A stretch of DNA of 15,909 nt from Actinomycetota bacterium. Its GTDB lineage: Bacteria > Actinomycetota > UBA4738 > HRBIN12. The notes under the pieces were generated by a model that saw only the letters and a program-made list of their open reading frames with translations, was not told where the DNA came from and did not search any database. Positions 6,581 through 14,299 of this stretch are shown here, piece after piece (positions within the stretch are counted from its first letter, which is position 1; every line of letters begins with the position of its first letter). A program made the position numbers and the translations under genes. The stretch covers positions 1 through 15,909 of the forward strand of contig VAYX01000053.1 of assembly GCA_005885325.1 (NCBI GenBank). Reading direction: 5' to 3'.

Positions 6581-8764
6581 ATGGCCCAACCGATACCCCG
6601 CCACCGGTCCCACCGGGGACTGTTCCTGGACCGGCTGCTGCATCCTGCGGCCGGGCGGCCCCTCCCGCACCTGCCTGAGGGATGGCGCGCGCGCCTGAAC
6701 GCGCCGCTCCGACGGTCCCGTGCGGACGCGCTTGCCGAGCGAGCCATGGGGAAGTTCGACACGCTGGACAGGGAAAGCCGGTTCGGGCTCGTCCTGATCG
6801 TCGGGATCTTCGTGTTCGCCCTGGCCTTCCTGCCGCTGGCGATGGCCCTGGATGCCTCGCTCGGCGTGGTCAACCGCCACTACCTGGCCAAGGTGGGCGA
6901 TCCCCTGAATCTCCCGCCCCTCCCTCAACGCTCGACCATCCTCGCCAGGGACGGCTCGGTCCTTCAGCACGTGTACTTCGGTGAGAACCGGGTGGTCGTG
7001 CCCATCAGCCGGTACCGGGAGAGCACGGTCCAGGCCGTGCTGGCCATCGAGGACGACGGCTTCTTCAAGCACGGACCCCTGGACTTCCCGGCCATAGTCC
7101 GGGCCGCGGTCACCAACATCCTCGCCGGGGGGATCGTGGAAGGCGGCTCGACCATCTCCCAGCAGCTGGTCAAGGACACCGTGACCGGCGATGCCCCCAC
7201 GTTCGCTCGCAAGATCCGGGAGGCCGCCGACGCCGTCCGCCTGGAGAACACCTACTCCAAAGAGCACATCCTGGGGATGTACCTGAGCGAGGTGTACCTC
7301 GGCCACGGCGCGTACGGGATGGCCGCGGCAGCCGAGTACTACTTCGCCAAGCGGCCATCCGAGCTCACGGTGGCCCAGGCTGCCCTGCTCGCCGGGATGA
7401 TCCGCTCACCGTCGTACTACGACCCCGTGACCAGGCCCAAGCACGCGCTGCACCGGCGGAACGACGTCCTGGCTCGGATGCTCCAGCTCGGCTGGATCTC
7501 GAGCGACCGTTACGCCCTGGCGTCGAAGGCCCCGGTCGTCCTCTCGGCTGCCGACCGGAACATGGCCCAGGCCGCGCCGAACTCGTACTGGACCCAGTAC
7601 GTGGTGGACAGCTTCCTATCCAATCCCGCATTCGGTCCCACCGTGAAGGCCCGGATCAAAGCCCTGTACCAGGGGGGCCTCCGGATCTACACGACGCTCG
7701 ATCCCAAGTCCGAACGCCAGGCCCAGCAGGTGCTGGCCGACCGCATGACCGGCGCCGGGCTTCCCCAATCCGCCCTGGTCAGCATCGTCCCCCAGACCGG
7801 CGCGATCAGGGCCATGGCCGTGGGGAACGCCCCGTACGGGCCGAACCAGTACAACCTGGCCGTCGACCCCGGCGGCGGCCGGACCGCGGGGAGCGCCTTC
7901 AAGGTCTTCACCCTTGCCGCGGCGCTCGAGGCCGGGATCTCGCCGAACGCCGTGTACAGCGGGTACTCGCCGAGGACCATCCCCAACTGCGGTGGAGGGG
8001 AGACCTGGACCGTGCACAACGCCGAGCCCGTGGGAGGCGGCAGCTACCCGCTGTGGATGGCCACCGCGGACTCGGTGAACGTCGTGTTCGCCCAGGTGAT
8101 CGACCAGGTGGGTCCGGAACGGGTGGCAGAGGTGGCGCACAAGATGGGGATCACCACCGACCTCACGCCGGTGTGCCCGCTGACGCTCGGCACCTCGCCG
8201 GTGTCGCCGCTCGACATGACCTCGGGCTTCGCCACCCTGGCCAACGAGGGCGTGCACTGCCAGCCCTACGCCATCGCCCGCGTCGTCTCCAGCACCGGAA
8301 AGAGCGTCTACCGGCAGAAGCCGGAGTGCAGCCGAGCCATCCCGGCCTGGGTGGCCCAGGAGGAGACGGCCATGCTTGAGGGCGTGGTGAGCTTCGGCAC
8401 GGGCACCGCGGCCAACATCGGGCGGCCCCAGGCCGGCAAGACCGGGACCGGCCAGGACTACCAGGACGCCTGGTTCCTGGGCTACGTGCCACAGCTCGCC
8501 ACCGGGGTGTGGGTGGGCTACGCCAGGGCCGAGATCCCCATGCCGTACGTCCCGGGCTACGGGACGGGGTTCGGGGGAGTGCTCGCCGCACCCATCTGGC
8601 ACGACTACATGCTGATGGCCACCGAGGGCATGCCCGTCCAGGACTTCGCCTCGGGCTCGATCGGGTTCTACGCTCCGGCACCCCCGCCGCCTCCCTCGCC
8701 GAGCCCGACGGGATCCCCGTCGAACCAGGGCAACGGCAACGGGCACGGCAAGCCCGGCCACTGA
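6581..8764 (+). CDS. Class A penicillin-binding protein (bifunctional glycosyltransferase/transpeptidase)
   Basis: 727 residues. A basic cytoplasmic N terminus precedes one membrane helix (about 67-90). The glycosyltransferase family 51 domain follows: catalytic Glu157 in IEDDGFFKHG, GGSTISQQLVK (188-198) and the block KIREAADAVRLE...ILGMYLSEVYLG. The transpeptidase domain has all three motifs: SAFK (Ser438 nucleophile, Lys441), SVN (498-500) and KTGTG (Lys620). The Pro/Ser/Gly-rich tail (about 699-727) is typical of actinobacterial PBPs. The enzyme polymerises lipid II and cross-links peptidoglycan outside the membrane. The start is uncertain: ATG 6581 lacks a ribosome binding site, and ATG 6746 (residue 56) is possible, but the codons between keep the high GC third-position bias, so the longer form is given. 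The next gene follows 56 bases downstream and may be co-transcribed. Confidence 0.95.
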   Translation: MAQPIPRHRSHRGLFLDRLLHPAAGRPLPHLPEGWRARLNAPLRRSRADALAERAMGKFDTLDRESRFGLVLIVGIFVFALAFLPLAMALDASLGVVNRHYLAKVGDPLNLPPLPQRSTILARDGSVLQHVYFGENRVVVPISRYRESTVQAVLAIEDDGFFKHGPLDFPAIVRAAVTNILAGGIVEGGSTISQQLVKDTVTGDAPTFARKIREAADAVRLENTYSKEHILGMYLSEVYLGHGAYGMAAAAEYYFAKRPSELTVAQAALLAGMIRSPSYYDPVTRPKHALHRRNDVLARMLQLGWISSDRYALASKAPVVLSAADRNMAQAAPNSYWTQYVVDSFLSNPAFGPTVKARIKALYQGGLRIYTTLDPKSERQAQQVLADRMTGAGLPQSALVSIVPQTGAIRAMAVGNAPYGPNQYNLAVDPGGGRTAGSAFKVFTLAAALEAGISPNAVYSGYSPRTIPNCGGGETWTVHNAEPVGGGSYPLWMATADSVNVVFAQVIDQVGPERVAEVAHKMGITTDLTPVCPLTLGTSPVSPLDMTSGFATLANEGVHCQPYAIARVVSSTGKSVYRQKPECSRAIPAWVAQEETAMLEGVVSFGTGTAANIGRPQAGKTGTGQDYQDAWFLGYVPQLATGVWVGYARAEIPMPYVPGYGTGFGGVLAAPIWHDYMLMATEGMPVQDFASGSIGFYAPAPPPPPSPSPTGSPSNQGNGNGHGKPGH

Positions 8765-8770
8765 ACCCCG

Positions 8771-8816
8771 GTCCCCTCCATCCCGTCGTCTGTGATGACG
8801 GACGACCGGGAGGGAC
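8771..8816 (+). promoter_or_regulatory. Intergenic hairpin that covers the ribosome binding site of the next gene
   Basis: The stem GTCGTC/GACGAC (8785-8790 with 8801-8806) continues past a bulged C8807 with 8781-8784 pairing 8808-8811 and 8777-8779 pairing 8812-8814. The Shine-Dalgarno sequence GGGAGGG (8808-8814) is thus wholly inside the stem. Ribosomes finishing the PBP at 8764 stop only 6 bases before it and could open it. Confidence 0.4.
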
Positions 8817-8820
8817 AGCC

Positions 8821-9666
8821 ATGCGACGGTTCGGGACGCTTCTCGTCTTCGTGATGGCCGGAGGATTGATGGGTGTGCTCGCGCCCTCGGCCTTCGCCGG
8901 AGGCTGGGACTCGCTGGAACCGCAGCGTGACCACTACCTGCCCGGGCAGACCGCGGTGCTCCGCGGCGCCTTCGCCGTCAACCGGTTGAAGGACACCGGA
9001 AGGATCGAGGATGGCCCCTACTACGCCTACCTGCTCGTCGGCACCCGCTACGGCATGATCGACCCACCCACGATCCCCAAGGGCGCCATGCGCCTGGGGG
9101 TCGTTCGGTTCGGCCCGGTCACGGACGGGGAGGACGGGTACCGCTACGCCACCGGGTCGGTCACATTCACCGTCCCCGACATCGCGTCGGCCAACTACGC
9201 CGTCAGCTACTGCAACGACCCCTGCCGCTCGAGCACGATCGGCTGGCTTGGGTTCGGACGCATCACGATCGTCCGCACAGCGCTCGAGGCCAAGCTCCTC
9301 GACACGCGAGACTCACTGAAGGGCAAGCTGCGAGCGGCGCGGTTCCACCTGCGGCGTAACGAGACGCGGATCGCGGTGATGGAAACGGCGGCGAGGGAGG
9401 CGGCCGCCGATCAGCGTTCCTTGCAGGAGCAGGTGAGGAGCCTGACGGACCGACTCGCCGCGACCCGGCAGAAGCCGGATGACTCCGCGATCCCGGCCTG
9501 GATGCTGATCGTGGCCATCGCGGCGGTGCTCGCGCTGGCGCTCGGGGTCGTGCTCGCGATCAGACGGCGACGGTCCCGGGCAAGTGTGGCGCACGTCACC
9601 ATGGAGACCATCGACCCGTCGTTCCCGTTCCTCCGGGAGAAGGAGGACGCCCTTCCTCGGAGCTGA
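8821..9666 (+). CDS. Exported, membrane-anchored coiled-coil protein of unknown function
   Basis: 281 residues. The start ATG 8821 has GGGAGGG seven bases upstream; the reading frame is open further upstream only because it runs inside the PBP gene. The order of parts is: signal peptide (about 1-27, ending SAFAGG); a compact beta-rich domain (about 28-152) with two close cysteines (C131 and C135 in YCNDPCRSS) that could form a disulfide; a charged helical stretch (about 152-216, heptad-like, AARFHLRRNETRIAVMETA) likely to form a coiled coil; a membrane helix (about 226-247); and an Arg-rich cytoplasmic tail. The topology places the beta domain and coil outside the cell. I do not recognise the family. 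Its place after a class A PBP hints at a role at the cell wall, for example as a partner of that enzyme, but this is inference. Confidence 0.8.
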   Translation: MRRFGTLLVFVMAGGLMGVLAPSAFAGGWDSLEPQRDHYLPGQTAVLRGAFAVNRLKDTGRIEDGPYYAYLLVGTRYGMIDPPTIPKGAMRLGVVRFGPVTDGEDGYRYATGSVTFTVPDIASANYAVSYCNDPCRSSTIGWLGFGRITIVRTALEAKLLDTRDSLKGKLRAARFHLRRNETRIAVMETAAREAAADQRSLQEQVRSLTDRLAATRQKPDDSAIPAWMLIVAIAAVLALALGVVLAIRRRRSRASVAHVTMETIDPSFPFLREKEDALPRS

Positions 9667-9673
9667 CTATGCT

Positions 9674-9801
9674 CCGACCTCGATCGGGCGCGGGTCACGT
9701 CGTCCATGACCACGCGCCTTGGCAACGGGTACGGGGTGTTCATTTCGAGGTCGGGTGAGCGGTGACGGGCTGGCGTGAGGGGGCGGAAGTTGCCGCTCAC
9801 C
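9674..9801. other. Nested and adjacent hairpins in the gene-free region before the tad operon
   Basis: The 366 bases from 9667 to 10032 contain no convincing gene. In the first part, a perfect 10-bp stem (9674-9683 with 9745-9754, CCGACCTCGA) encloses an 11-bp stem with one bulged A (9687-9697 with 9707-9718). Directly after it comes a 9-bp stem (9754-9762 with 9793-9801, GGTGAGCGG). The inner hairpin could end transcription of the preceding gene, whose stop is at 9666, but three long stems packed into 128 bases are more than a terminator needs. No known riboswitch motif was recognised. Confidence 0.4.
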
Positions 9802-9849
9802 TCGGCGTCGATCGCGTGACATCGGAGAACCTCCTGACGCGAATGAAAG

Positions 9850-9865
9850 TGTGACCAACATCACC
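9850..9865. promoter_or_regulatory. CRP/GlxR-like operator candidate upstream of the tad operon
   Basis: TGTGACCAACATCACC matches the CRP-family site TGTGA-N6-TCACA in nine of ten defined positions. It lies 183 bases before the first tad gene and about 45 bases upstream of the possible -35 box, a place suited to activation. Confidence 0.35.
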
Positions 9866-9908
9866 CGCGCGTCCCCCGACAAGATCCGGGAATCCACCGG
9901 GTTGGTGA

Positions 9909-9937
9909 TTGCTGGCGCTGAACGCGGCGTCTAGTGT
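9909..9937 (+). promoter_or_regulatory. Possible sigma-A promoter of the tad operon
   Basis: TTGCTG (9909-9914), exactly 17 bases, then TAGTGT (9932-9937). The spacing is ideal but both boxes match consensus only in part. The transcript would begin near 9944, giving a leader of about 90 bases. Confidence 0.3.
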
Positions 9938-10032
9938 TCGCGTGCCGGGCGGTTCCGCCGAGCATCCCCCGCAAGGCTCTCCCTCGCTTCCCCGCGATGG
10001 TGTGGTCTCCCCTCCGACGCGATGGAGCGTGC

Positions 10033-11118
10033 ATGGAAGAGGTTGCGCGGGTTGTCCTCGCGCTCGAGGAGCACGACGTAGCCGAGGAGGTGTTGCACTT
10101 CCTCGACCGAACGGGTCGGGCCCGCGTGGTCGCGACCGCCTCCGATGAGCACCAACTGTCCGAAGCCGTTCGTCAGCTCGAACCGGACGCCGTCGTGGCA
10201 TCGCCCCGACTGGCCACCTCGGCACAGCTGAACGGAAGCGCGCTGCTTGCCGTGGACACCTCCGAGTCGGTGCAGACCCTCCGAAGGGCCTTAAAGGCCG
10301 GAGCGAAGGGGTTCTTCCTGTGGCCGGCCGATCGCGGCGAGCTGGCACGGGCGGCCGCTCGCGTCTTCGCCCCCGGCGCCCGTGAACGGGAGACGCTGGG
10401 GCGGGTCGTCGCCGTGTACGGGCCACGCGGAGGCGCGGGGGCGACGTTCCTTGCCACCCACCTCGCGGCGAGCTTCGCAAGGCGAGAGCGTCGCTGCGTC
10501 CTCGTAGACCTCGATCTCGCCGTCGCCGACATCGGACCAGCGGTGGGGGCTCCGATGGATGGATCGCCCAGGACCATCGCCGACGCTGTGCCCATGGGCG
10601 ACGAGCTCGCGGCGCGGCACCTCGACGAACTCCTGTGGCAGCACCCCGACGGCTTCCGGGTGCTGTTCGGCCCCAACGACGTCCAGCAGAGCGAACGGCT
10701 CACGGCCAAAGACGTCGGTCCGGTCCTCGAGGCGGTCCGGTCGGCCGCTGACCTCGTGGTGTTGCACGTCCCTCGCGGGATGGACGACACGGTGAGGCTG
10801 GGGCTGGGTCTCGCGGACGTGGTGGTCATGGTGCTCGCGCTCGACGTGCTTTCGTTCCGTGCCGCCAGGCGGGCCGTCGAGGCCGCGGGTATGGACGATC
10901 GCTGTTCGTTCGTCGTCAACCGCGCAACCAGGCGGCAGATCTCGCCGCGCGACGTGGAGCGGGTCTTCGGGCGCCCGCCGGTCGCCGTGATCCCCGTGGA
11001 CCGAAGGGTGCCCGCCGCCCAGGACCAAGGTCGCCTGCTGCCGAAGCGAAGTCGGGCCGGCCGCTCGGTTGATCGGTTGGCCGCGAAGCTGCTCGAGCAG
11101 CTGGAAGAAGGATCCTGA
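10033..11118 (+). CDS. tadZ: TadZ/CpaE-like (Ssd-type) ATPase-fold protein of the Tad pilus operon
   Basis: 361 residues. The N-terminal 110 residues form a divergent receiver-like domain (RARVVATASDEHQLSEAVRQLEPD-type pattern), followed by a MinD/ParA-type domain as in TadZ/CpaE, which positions the pilus machine at the membrane or pole. The deviant Walker A is degenerate: GPRGGAGAT (130-138) has Arg132 and Ala137 where these ATPases carry the two lysines. The A' motif VLVDLDLAVADIG (156-168) is kept. The Walker B strand LVVLHVP (241-247) has His where Asp is usual. ATP hydrolysis is therefore doubtful. ATG 10033 was chosen because GGAG lies 5 bases upstream; the frame is open to 9934 but that part has no ribosome binding site and would start on the promoter. 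Its stop overlaps the tadA start in TGATG. The mycobacterial counterpart (Rv3660c, Ssd) has been linked to septum regulation. Confidence 0.88.
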   Translation: MEEVARVVLALEEHDVAEEVLHFLDRTGRARVVATASDEHQLSEAVRQLEPDAVVASPRLATSAQLNGSALLAVDTSESVQTLRRALKAGAKGFFLWPADRGELARAAARVFAPGARERETLGRVVAVYGPRGGAGATFLATHLAASFARRERRCVLVDLDLAVADIGPAVGAPMDGSPRTIADAVPMGDELAARHLDELLWQHPDGFRVLFGPNDVQQSERLTAKDVGPVLEAVRSAADLVVLHVPRGMDDTVRLGLGLADVVVMVLALDVLSFRAARRAVEAAGMDDRCSFVVNRATRRQISPRDVERVFGRPPVAVIPVDRRVPAAQDQGRLLPKRSRAGRSVDRLAAKLLEQLEEGS

Positions 11119-12416
11119 TGCGGGCGGATGCGCTCGTGGAGGTTCGGCGCGGCCTGCATGAGCGGCTGCTTCGCCGGGTCGACGCTCGAGCGCTGGAGGA
11201 GGTCTCGCGAACCGAGCGGCGTCTGCGGGTCCGCGAGGAAGCACTCGCCATCCTCCGCGAGGAGCGTCACATCCTGCCACGGGGTGTGCTGACGAATGTC
11301 ATCAACGAGGTTTCGGATGCGGTCGTCGGGCTGGGGCCCATCGAGTTCCTGCTCAAGGACCCCGACGTCACCGAGGTCATGGTGAACGGGCCTGACGACG
11401 TCTACGTGGAGCGGAAGGGGCGGCTCGAGAAGGTGACGGACGGTCTGTTTGAGGGGGAGGAGGCCGTCCTGCACGTGATCGAGAGGATCGTGGCCCCGCT
11501 CGGCCTTCGGGTCGATGAGTCATCACCTTGGGTGGATGCGCGACTGTCGGACGGCAGTCGGGTGCACGCGATCATTCCGCCCCTTTCGCTCTGCGGTCCT
11601 ACCTTGAACATCCGTAAGTTCTCTCCGGTCCCCTTCACGCCGGATGATTTGCTCGCGGGAAAGACGCTTGGACGACGCATGCTGGAGTTCCTGGCGGCGT
11701 GCGTGCGGGGCAGAGCCAACGTCGTGGTTTCGGGCGGCACGAGCTCCGGCAAGACGACCCTGCTCGGTGTCCTGTCGACGTTCGTTCCGGACGAGGAACG
11801 ATTGGTGACCATCGAGGATGCCGCCGAGCTCCGCTTGGGCAAACCACATGTCGTTTCGTTGGAAGCGCGTCCGGCCAACGTGGAAGGCAAGGGAGAGGTG
11901 ACCGTCCGCGACCTGGTGAGGAACGCGCTTCGGATGCGGCCGGACCGGATCATCGTGGGCGAGGTTCGAGGGGGCGAGGCCCTCGACATGCTCCAGGCCA
12001 TGAACACCGGTCACGATGGATCACTTTCGACCGCCCACGCGAACTCTCCTCGCCATCTGCTCTGGCGACTGGAGACGATGGCGATGATGTCGGACGTCGG
12101 GCTGCCGGTCGGTCATGTGCGCGCGCAGGTGGCATCGGCCATCGACGTCATCGCGCACATGGCCCGATTACCCAGCGGACGGCGAGTCGTTCTCGAAGTG
12201 GCGACGGTCGATGGGATCCACGACGGGGAACCGGTCCTCTCGCCGTTGTTCCGGTTCCGGCCACGGCTGGGAACCCATGGCCTCTTCGAGTCGACCGGCA
12301 TCGTCCCCGATCTGGCGCTCGAGCTCGCGGACGTCGGGGAGGAGGTCTCGGCTGATGTGTTCGCTCTGGGTCCTGATGAGGGCAGGTTGGGGGTCGAGAC
12401 CAGTGAGGGCGTATGA
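11118..12416 (+). CDS. tadA: TadA/CpaF family secretion ATPase of the Tad pilus
   Basis: 432 residues. This is the hexameric motor that powers pilin assembly at the inner face of the membrane. An N-terminal helical part (about 1-65) is followed by the family's N-domain (LGPIEFLLKDPDVTEVMVNG, about 72-91) and the RecA-like core: Walker A GGTSSGKTT (206-214), the Asp box near TIEDAAEL (231-238), Walker B with RMRPDRIIVGEVRG (272-285) and the His box GSLSTAHANS (301-310). All catalytic elements are intact. AGAAGGA upstream serves as ribosome binding site and the ATG overlaps the tadZ stop; the 3' end overlaps tadB in ATGA. The C-terminal tail after about 350 is acidic and variable. Confidence 0.96.
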   Translation: MRADALVEVRRGLHERLLRRVDARALEEVSRTERRLRVREEALAILREERHILPRGVLTNVINEVSDAVVGLGPIEFLLKDPDVTEVMVNGPDDVYVERKGRLEKVTDGLFEGEEAVLHVIERIVAPLGLRVDESSPWVDARLSDGSRVHAIIPPLSLCGPTLNIRKFSPVPFTPDDLLAGKTLGRRMLEFLAACVRGRANVVVSGGTSSGKTTLLGVLSTFVPDEERLVTIEDAAELRLGKPHVVSLEARPANVEGKGEVTVRDLVRNALRMRPDRIIVGEVRGGEALDMLQAMNTGHDGSLSTAHANSPRHLLWRLETMAMMSDVGLPVGHVRAQVASAIDVIAHMARLPSGRRVVLEVATVDGIHDGEPVLSPLFRFRPRLGTHGLFESTGIVPDLALELADVGEEVSADVFALGPDEGRLGVETSEGV

Positions 12417-13246
12417 GGCCCGAGGTCGCCGCCATGGCCCTCGCCTCGCTGCCGGGTCTGTTCGCTGCAGCGGCCGCCGATCTGGTGGAGCGAGAGCGCG
12501 TCCGAGCCCGTGCCGGCGTCCAAAGACGGGAACGGGGCTCAGGTGGCGCGCGGTGTCGGCTTCGTGCGCCGATCCTTCGATCGATCGGCGCGGTCGGAGG
12601 CATCGCCGTCGGTGCCTCGGTTGCCGGCGTCCCCGGTGCCGCGATGGGCGGGATCGCGGCCGTCTTGATCCCGATCGCACGGGCTCGCCGTGAGAAGGCG
12701 CTTCGGGTCTCGCAGATGCAGGAGCAGCTCGCCGAGGCCGTGTCGGTGACCGCCGCGGGTCTGCGGACCGGCCTGTCGTTGCTCCAGGCCATCTCGCTCG
12801 CCGCGGATGACGTCGGGGATCCGCTCGGGCCCACCCTCCGCGAGCTCGGCGACCGCGTGTCGCTCGGCATTCCGTTCCCTCGATCGTTGGATCGATGGGT
12901 GAACGAGGTGCGTGGGCAGGAAGCCAGGCTCATCGCGGGAGTGCTTCGCTTGCAACGCCGGACGGGTGGCGAGCTGCCGGTGGTGCTCGACCGGCTTGCT
13001 CGCACCCTCCGCGATCGACATGCCGCCGCGCGCGAGATCCGATCTCTCACGGCGCAGGCCCGACTGTCGGGCGCGATCCTGGGCTTCCTCCCGATCGGCT
13101 TCTTCCTGTTCCTCTCGGTCACGTCGCGTCGGGATATCGCCGCGGCCTACCACTCGTCGGTCGGGGCGACGGCCATCGTCGCCGGCCTTCTCATGCAGGC
13201 CGCGGCGTTCCTGTGGATCCGCCGGCTGCTTCGAGTCGAGGCGTGA
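12413..13246 (+). CDS. tadB: TadB-like inner membrane platform protein (T2SF domain)
   Basis: 277 residues. The start overlaps the tadA stop (ATGA). Hydrophobic stretches at about 57-90 (SIGAVGGIAVGASVAGVPGA onward), about 218-235 (LSGAILGFLPIGFFLFLSV) and about 248-270 are membrane helices. Between them lies the cytoplasmic type II secretion F domain with QLAEAVSVTAAGLRTGLSLLQAI and TGGELPVVLDRLARTLRDR, the usual signature of TadB. Together with TadC it forms the membrane platform on which the TadA motor works. The first 35 residues are more hydrophobic than normal and could include an extra helix. Confidence 0.92.
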   Translation: MRPEVAAMALASLPGLFAAAAADLVERERVRARAGVQRRERGSGGARCRLRAPILRSIGAVGGIAVGASVAGVPGAAMGGIAAVLIPIARARREKALRVSQMQEQLAEAVSVTAAGLRTGLSLLQAISLAADDVGDPLGPTLRELGDRVSLGIPFPRSLDRWVNEVRGQEARLIAGVLRLQRRTGGELPVVLDRLARTLRDRHAAAREIRSLTAQARLSGAILGFLPIGFFLFLSVTSRRDIAAAYHSSVGATAIVAGLLMQAAAFLWIRRLLRVEA

Positions 13247-14088
13247 TGGAGGCGTACCTGGGTCCCGTGGTGGCCGGGGCGGCCGCGCTCCTGGCCGGGG
13301 CGGCCGTCACAACGGCTGTTGATGAAGCGCTCCTCTTCCGCCTGGGAGCTCCGTCCCCGACCGGTTCGGGCGCGACGGTTCGGCGGGCGGTCGGACGTCT
13401 CGGCGCCGCTCGGCTGGTCCGTCGGCTCCCGGGAAAGGCGGCGACTGTCCGCCGCATCGCCCGTGCCCGCGTGAACGTCACGGAGGATGAGATGGCGGGG
13501 ACGAAGGTCCTTTCCGCCGGCCTGCTGGCCGCTGCGGCGTTCTCCGCGCCCTGGCCCGCCCCGTTGCTCGCTCCCGTGCTCACGGGGTGCGGTTTCCTGC
13601 TTCCAGACGTCCTGCTCGGTCGGCTCGCTCGCCGCCGGCTCGAGCGAGCCGACCGGGAGATGCCGCTGCTGCTCGATCTGCTCGCGGCAGCTTCCTCGGC
13701 CGGGCTCTCGGGTCAGCTCGCTCTGCGCCGTGCGATCGAGTCGACCGAGGGTCCCCTCTCAGAGGAGCTCTCCGTTGTGATCCATTCCGTGGACCTCGGC
13801 GCCCGGTGGCGCGACGAGCTTCGGGCCACTGCCGAGCGACTGGCACTCCCGGATCTTCGGAGAGCGGTCGCCACGATGACGCGCGCCGAGTCCCTGGGAT
13901 CATCCCTCTCCGATGCGCTCTCGGAGTTGGCGACCGAGGTTCGCGATGTCCGGCGATCGGCCGCCACCGAGCGGGCCCGGAAGGCGCCGGTGAAGATGCT
14001 GTTCCCGCTGGTGTTCCTGGTGCTTCCAGCTTTCCTCCTCCTCACGGTGGTGCCCGTTCTGGTCAGCGCCTTGCAGTCGATCCGCTGA
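13246..14088 (+). CDS. tadC: TadC-like inner membrane platform protein (T2SF domain)
   Basis: 280 residues. ATG 13246 overlaps the tadB stop (TGATG); an in-frame extension upstream to 12895 lies within tadB and is not used. Hydrophobic segments lie at about 5-25, about 86-125 (two helices around LSAGLLAAAAFSAPWPAPLLAP) and about 255-278 (MLFPLVFLVLPAFLLLTVVPVL). The central cytoplasmic domain EMPLLLDLLAAASSAGLSGQ to SLGSSLSDALSELATEVR is the T2SF fold as in TadC, and RARKAPVKMLFPLVF is the classic junction to the last helix. It partners TadB as the pilus platform. Confidence 0.92.
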   Translation: MEAYLGPVVAGAAALLAGAAVTTAVDEALLFRLGAPSPTGSGATVRRAVGRLGAARLVRRLPGKAATVRRIARARVNVTEDEMAGTKVLSAGLLAAAAFSAPWPAPLLAPVLTGCGFLLPDVLLGRLARRRLERADREMPLLLDLLAAASSAGLSGQLALRRAIESTEGPLSEELSVVIHSVDLGARWRDELRATAERLALPDLRRAVATMTRAESLGSSLSDALSELATEVRDVRRSAATERARKAPVKMLFPLVFLVLPAFLLLTVVPVLVSALQSIR

Positions 14089-14090
14089 GG

Positions 14091-14097
14091 GGAGGTG
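14091..14097 (+). promoter_or_regulatory. Strong ribosome binding site of the pilin gene
   Basis: GGAGGTG within GGGGAGGTGA, 7 bases before ATG 14105. It is the best Shine-Dalgarno sequence in the operon and stands before the one product needed in bulk. Confidence 0.75.
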
Positions 14098-14104
14098 ACA
14101 AACC

Positions 14105-14299
14105 ATGTTGCTCGCGCTCTACACGCGCATCCGAACAAGAGTCGCGCGGGAGATCGGCCAGACGACGGCTGAGTACGCCTTGGTCATCCTGGCCGCCGCG
14201 GCGATCGCCGTTGTGCTGATCGTCTGGGCTCGCTCCTCCGGCAAGCTGCCAGCGTTCTTCGACAACATCATCGACCAGGTGGCGGGGAGTGCACAATAG
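14105..14299 (+). CDS. flp: Flp-type pilin subunit (DUF4244-like)
   Basis: 64 residues. The leader of 18 residues is basic (YTRIRTRVAREIG). The prepilin peptidase site is G18-Q19, followed by TTAEYALVILAAAAIAVVL: Glu at +5 and Tyr at +6 are the Flp hallmark, and the hydrophobic helix packs the fibre core. The mature protein of 46 residues ends in a short polar tail (LPAFFDNIIDQVAGSAQ). It corresponds by place and size to Rv3656c of mycobacteria. No prepilin peptidase gene lies in this window, so one must be encoded elsewhere. This is the only gene in the operon separated from its predecessor (16 bases), and it has the strongest ribosome binding site. Confidence 0.92.
   Translation: MLLALYTRIRTRVAREIGQTTAEYALVILAAAAIAVVLIVWARSSGKLPAFFDNIIDQVAGSAQ

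Noticed and set aside
4471..6873. 800-codon open frame on the minus strand across the S8 protease
   Set aside because: It runs antisense to a protease with complete catalytic triad and strong ribosome binding site. Only its last 101 codons, from ATG 4776, look like a real gene.
7616..8761. 381-codon minus-strand open frame inside the PBP gene
   Set aside because: Composition is Gly/His/Arg/Val-rich with no motif, the usual antisense artefact in high-GC DNA; the plus strand encodes a full class A PBP.
9667..9897. 76-codon minus-strand frame in the gap before the tad operon
   Set aside because: Arg/Pro-rich, no ribosome binding site, no recognisable feature; the inverted repeats keep frames open on both strands.
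9934..10032. Longer N terminus for the TadZ-like protein
   Set aside because: It would start inside the possible -10 box with no ribosome binding site, and the extra 33 residues do not look like a domain; ATG 10033 has GGAG at a proper distance.
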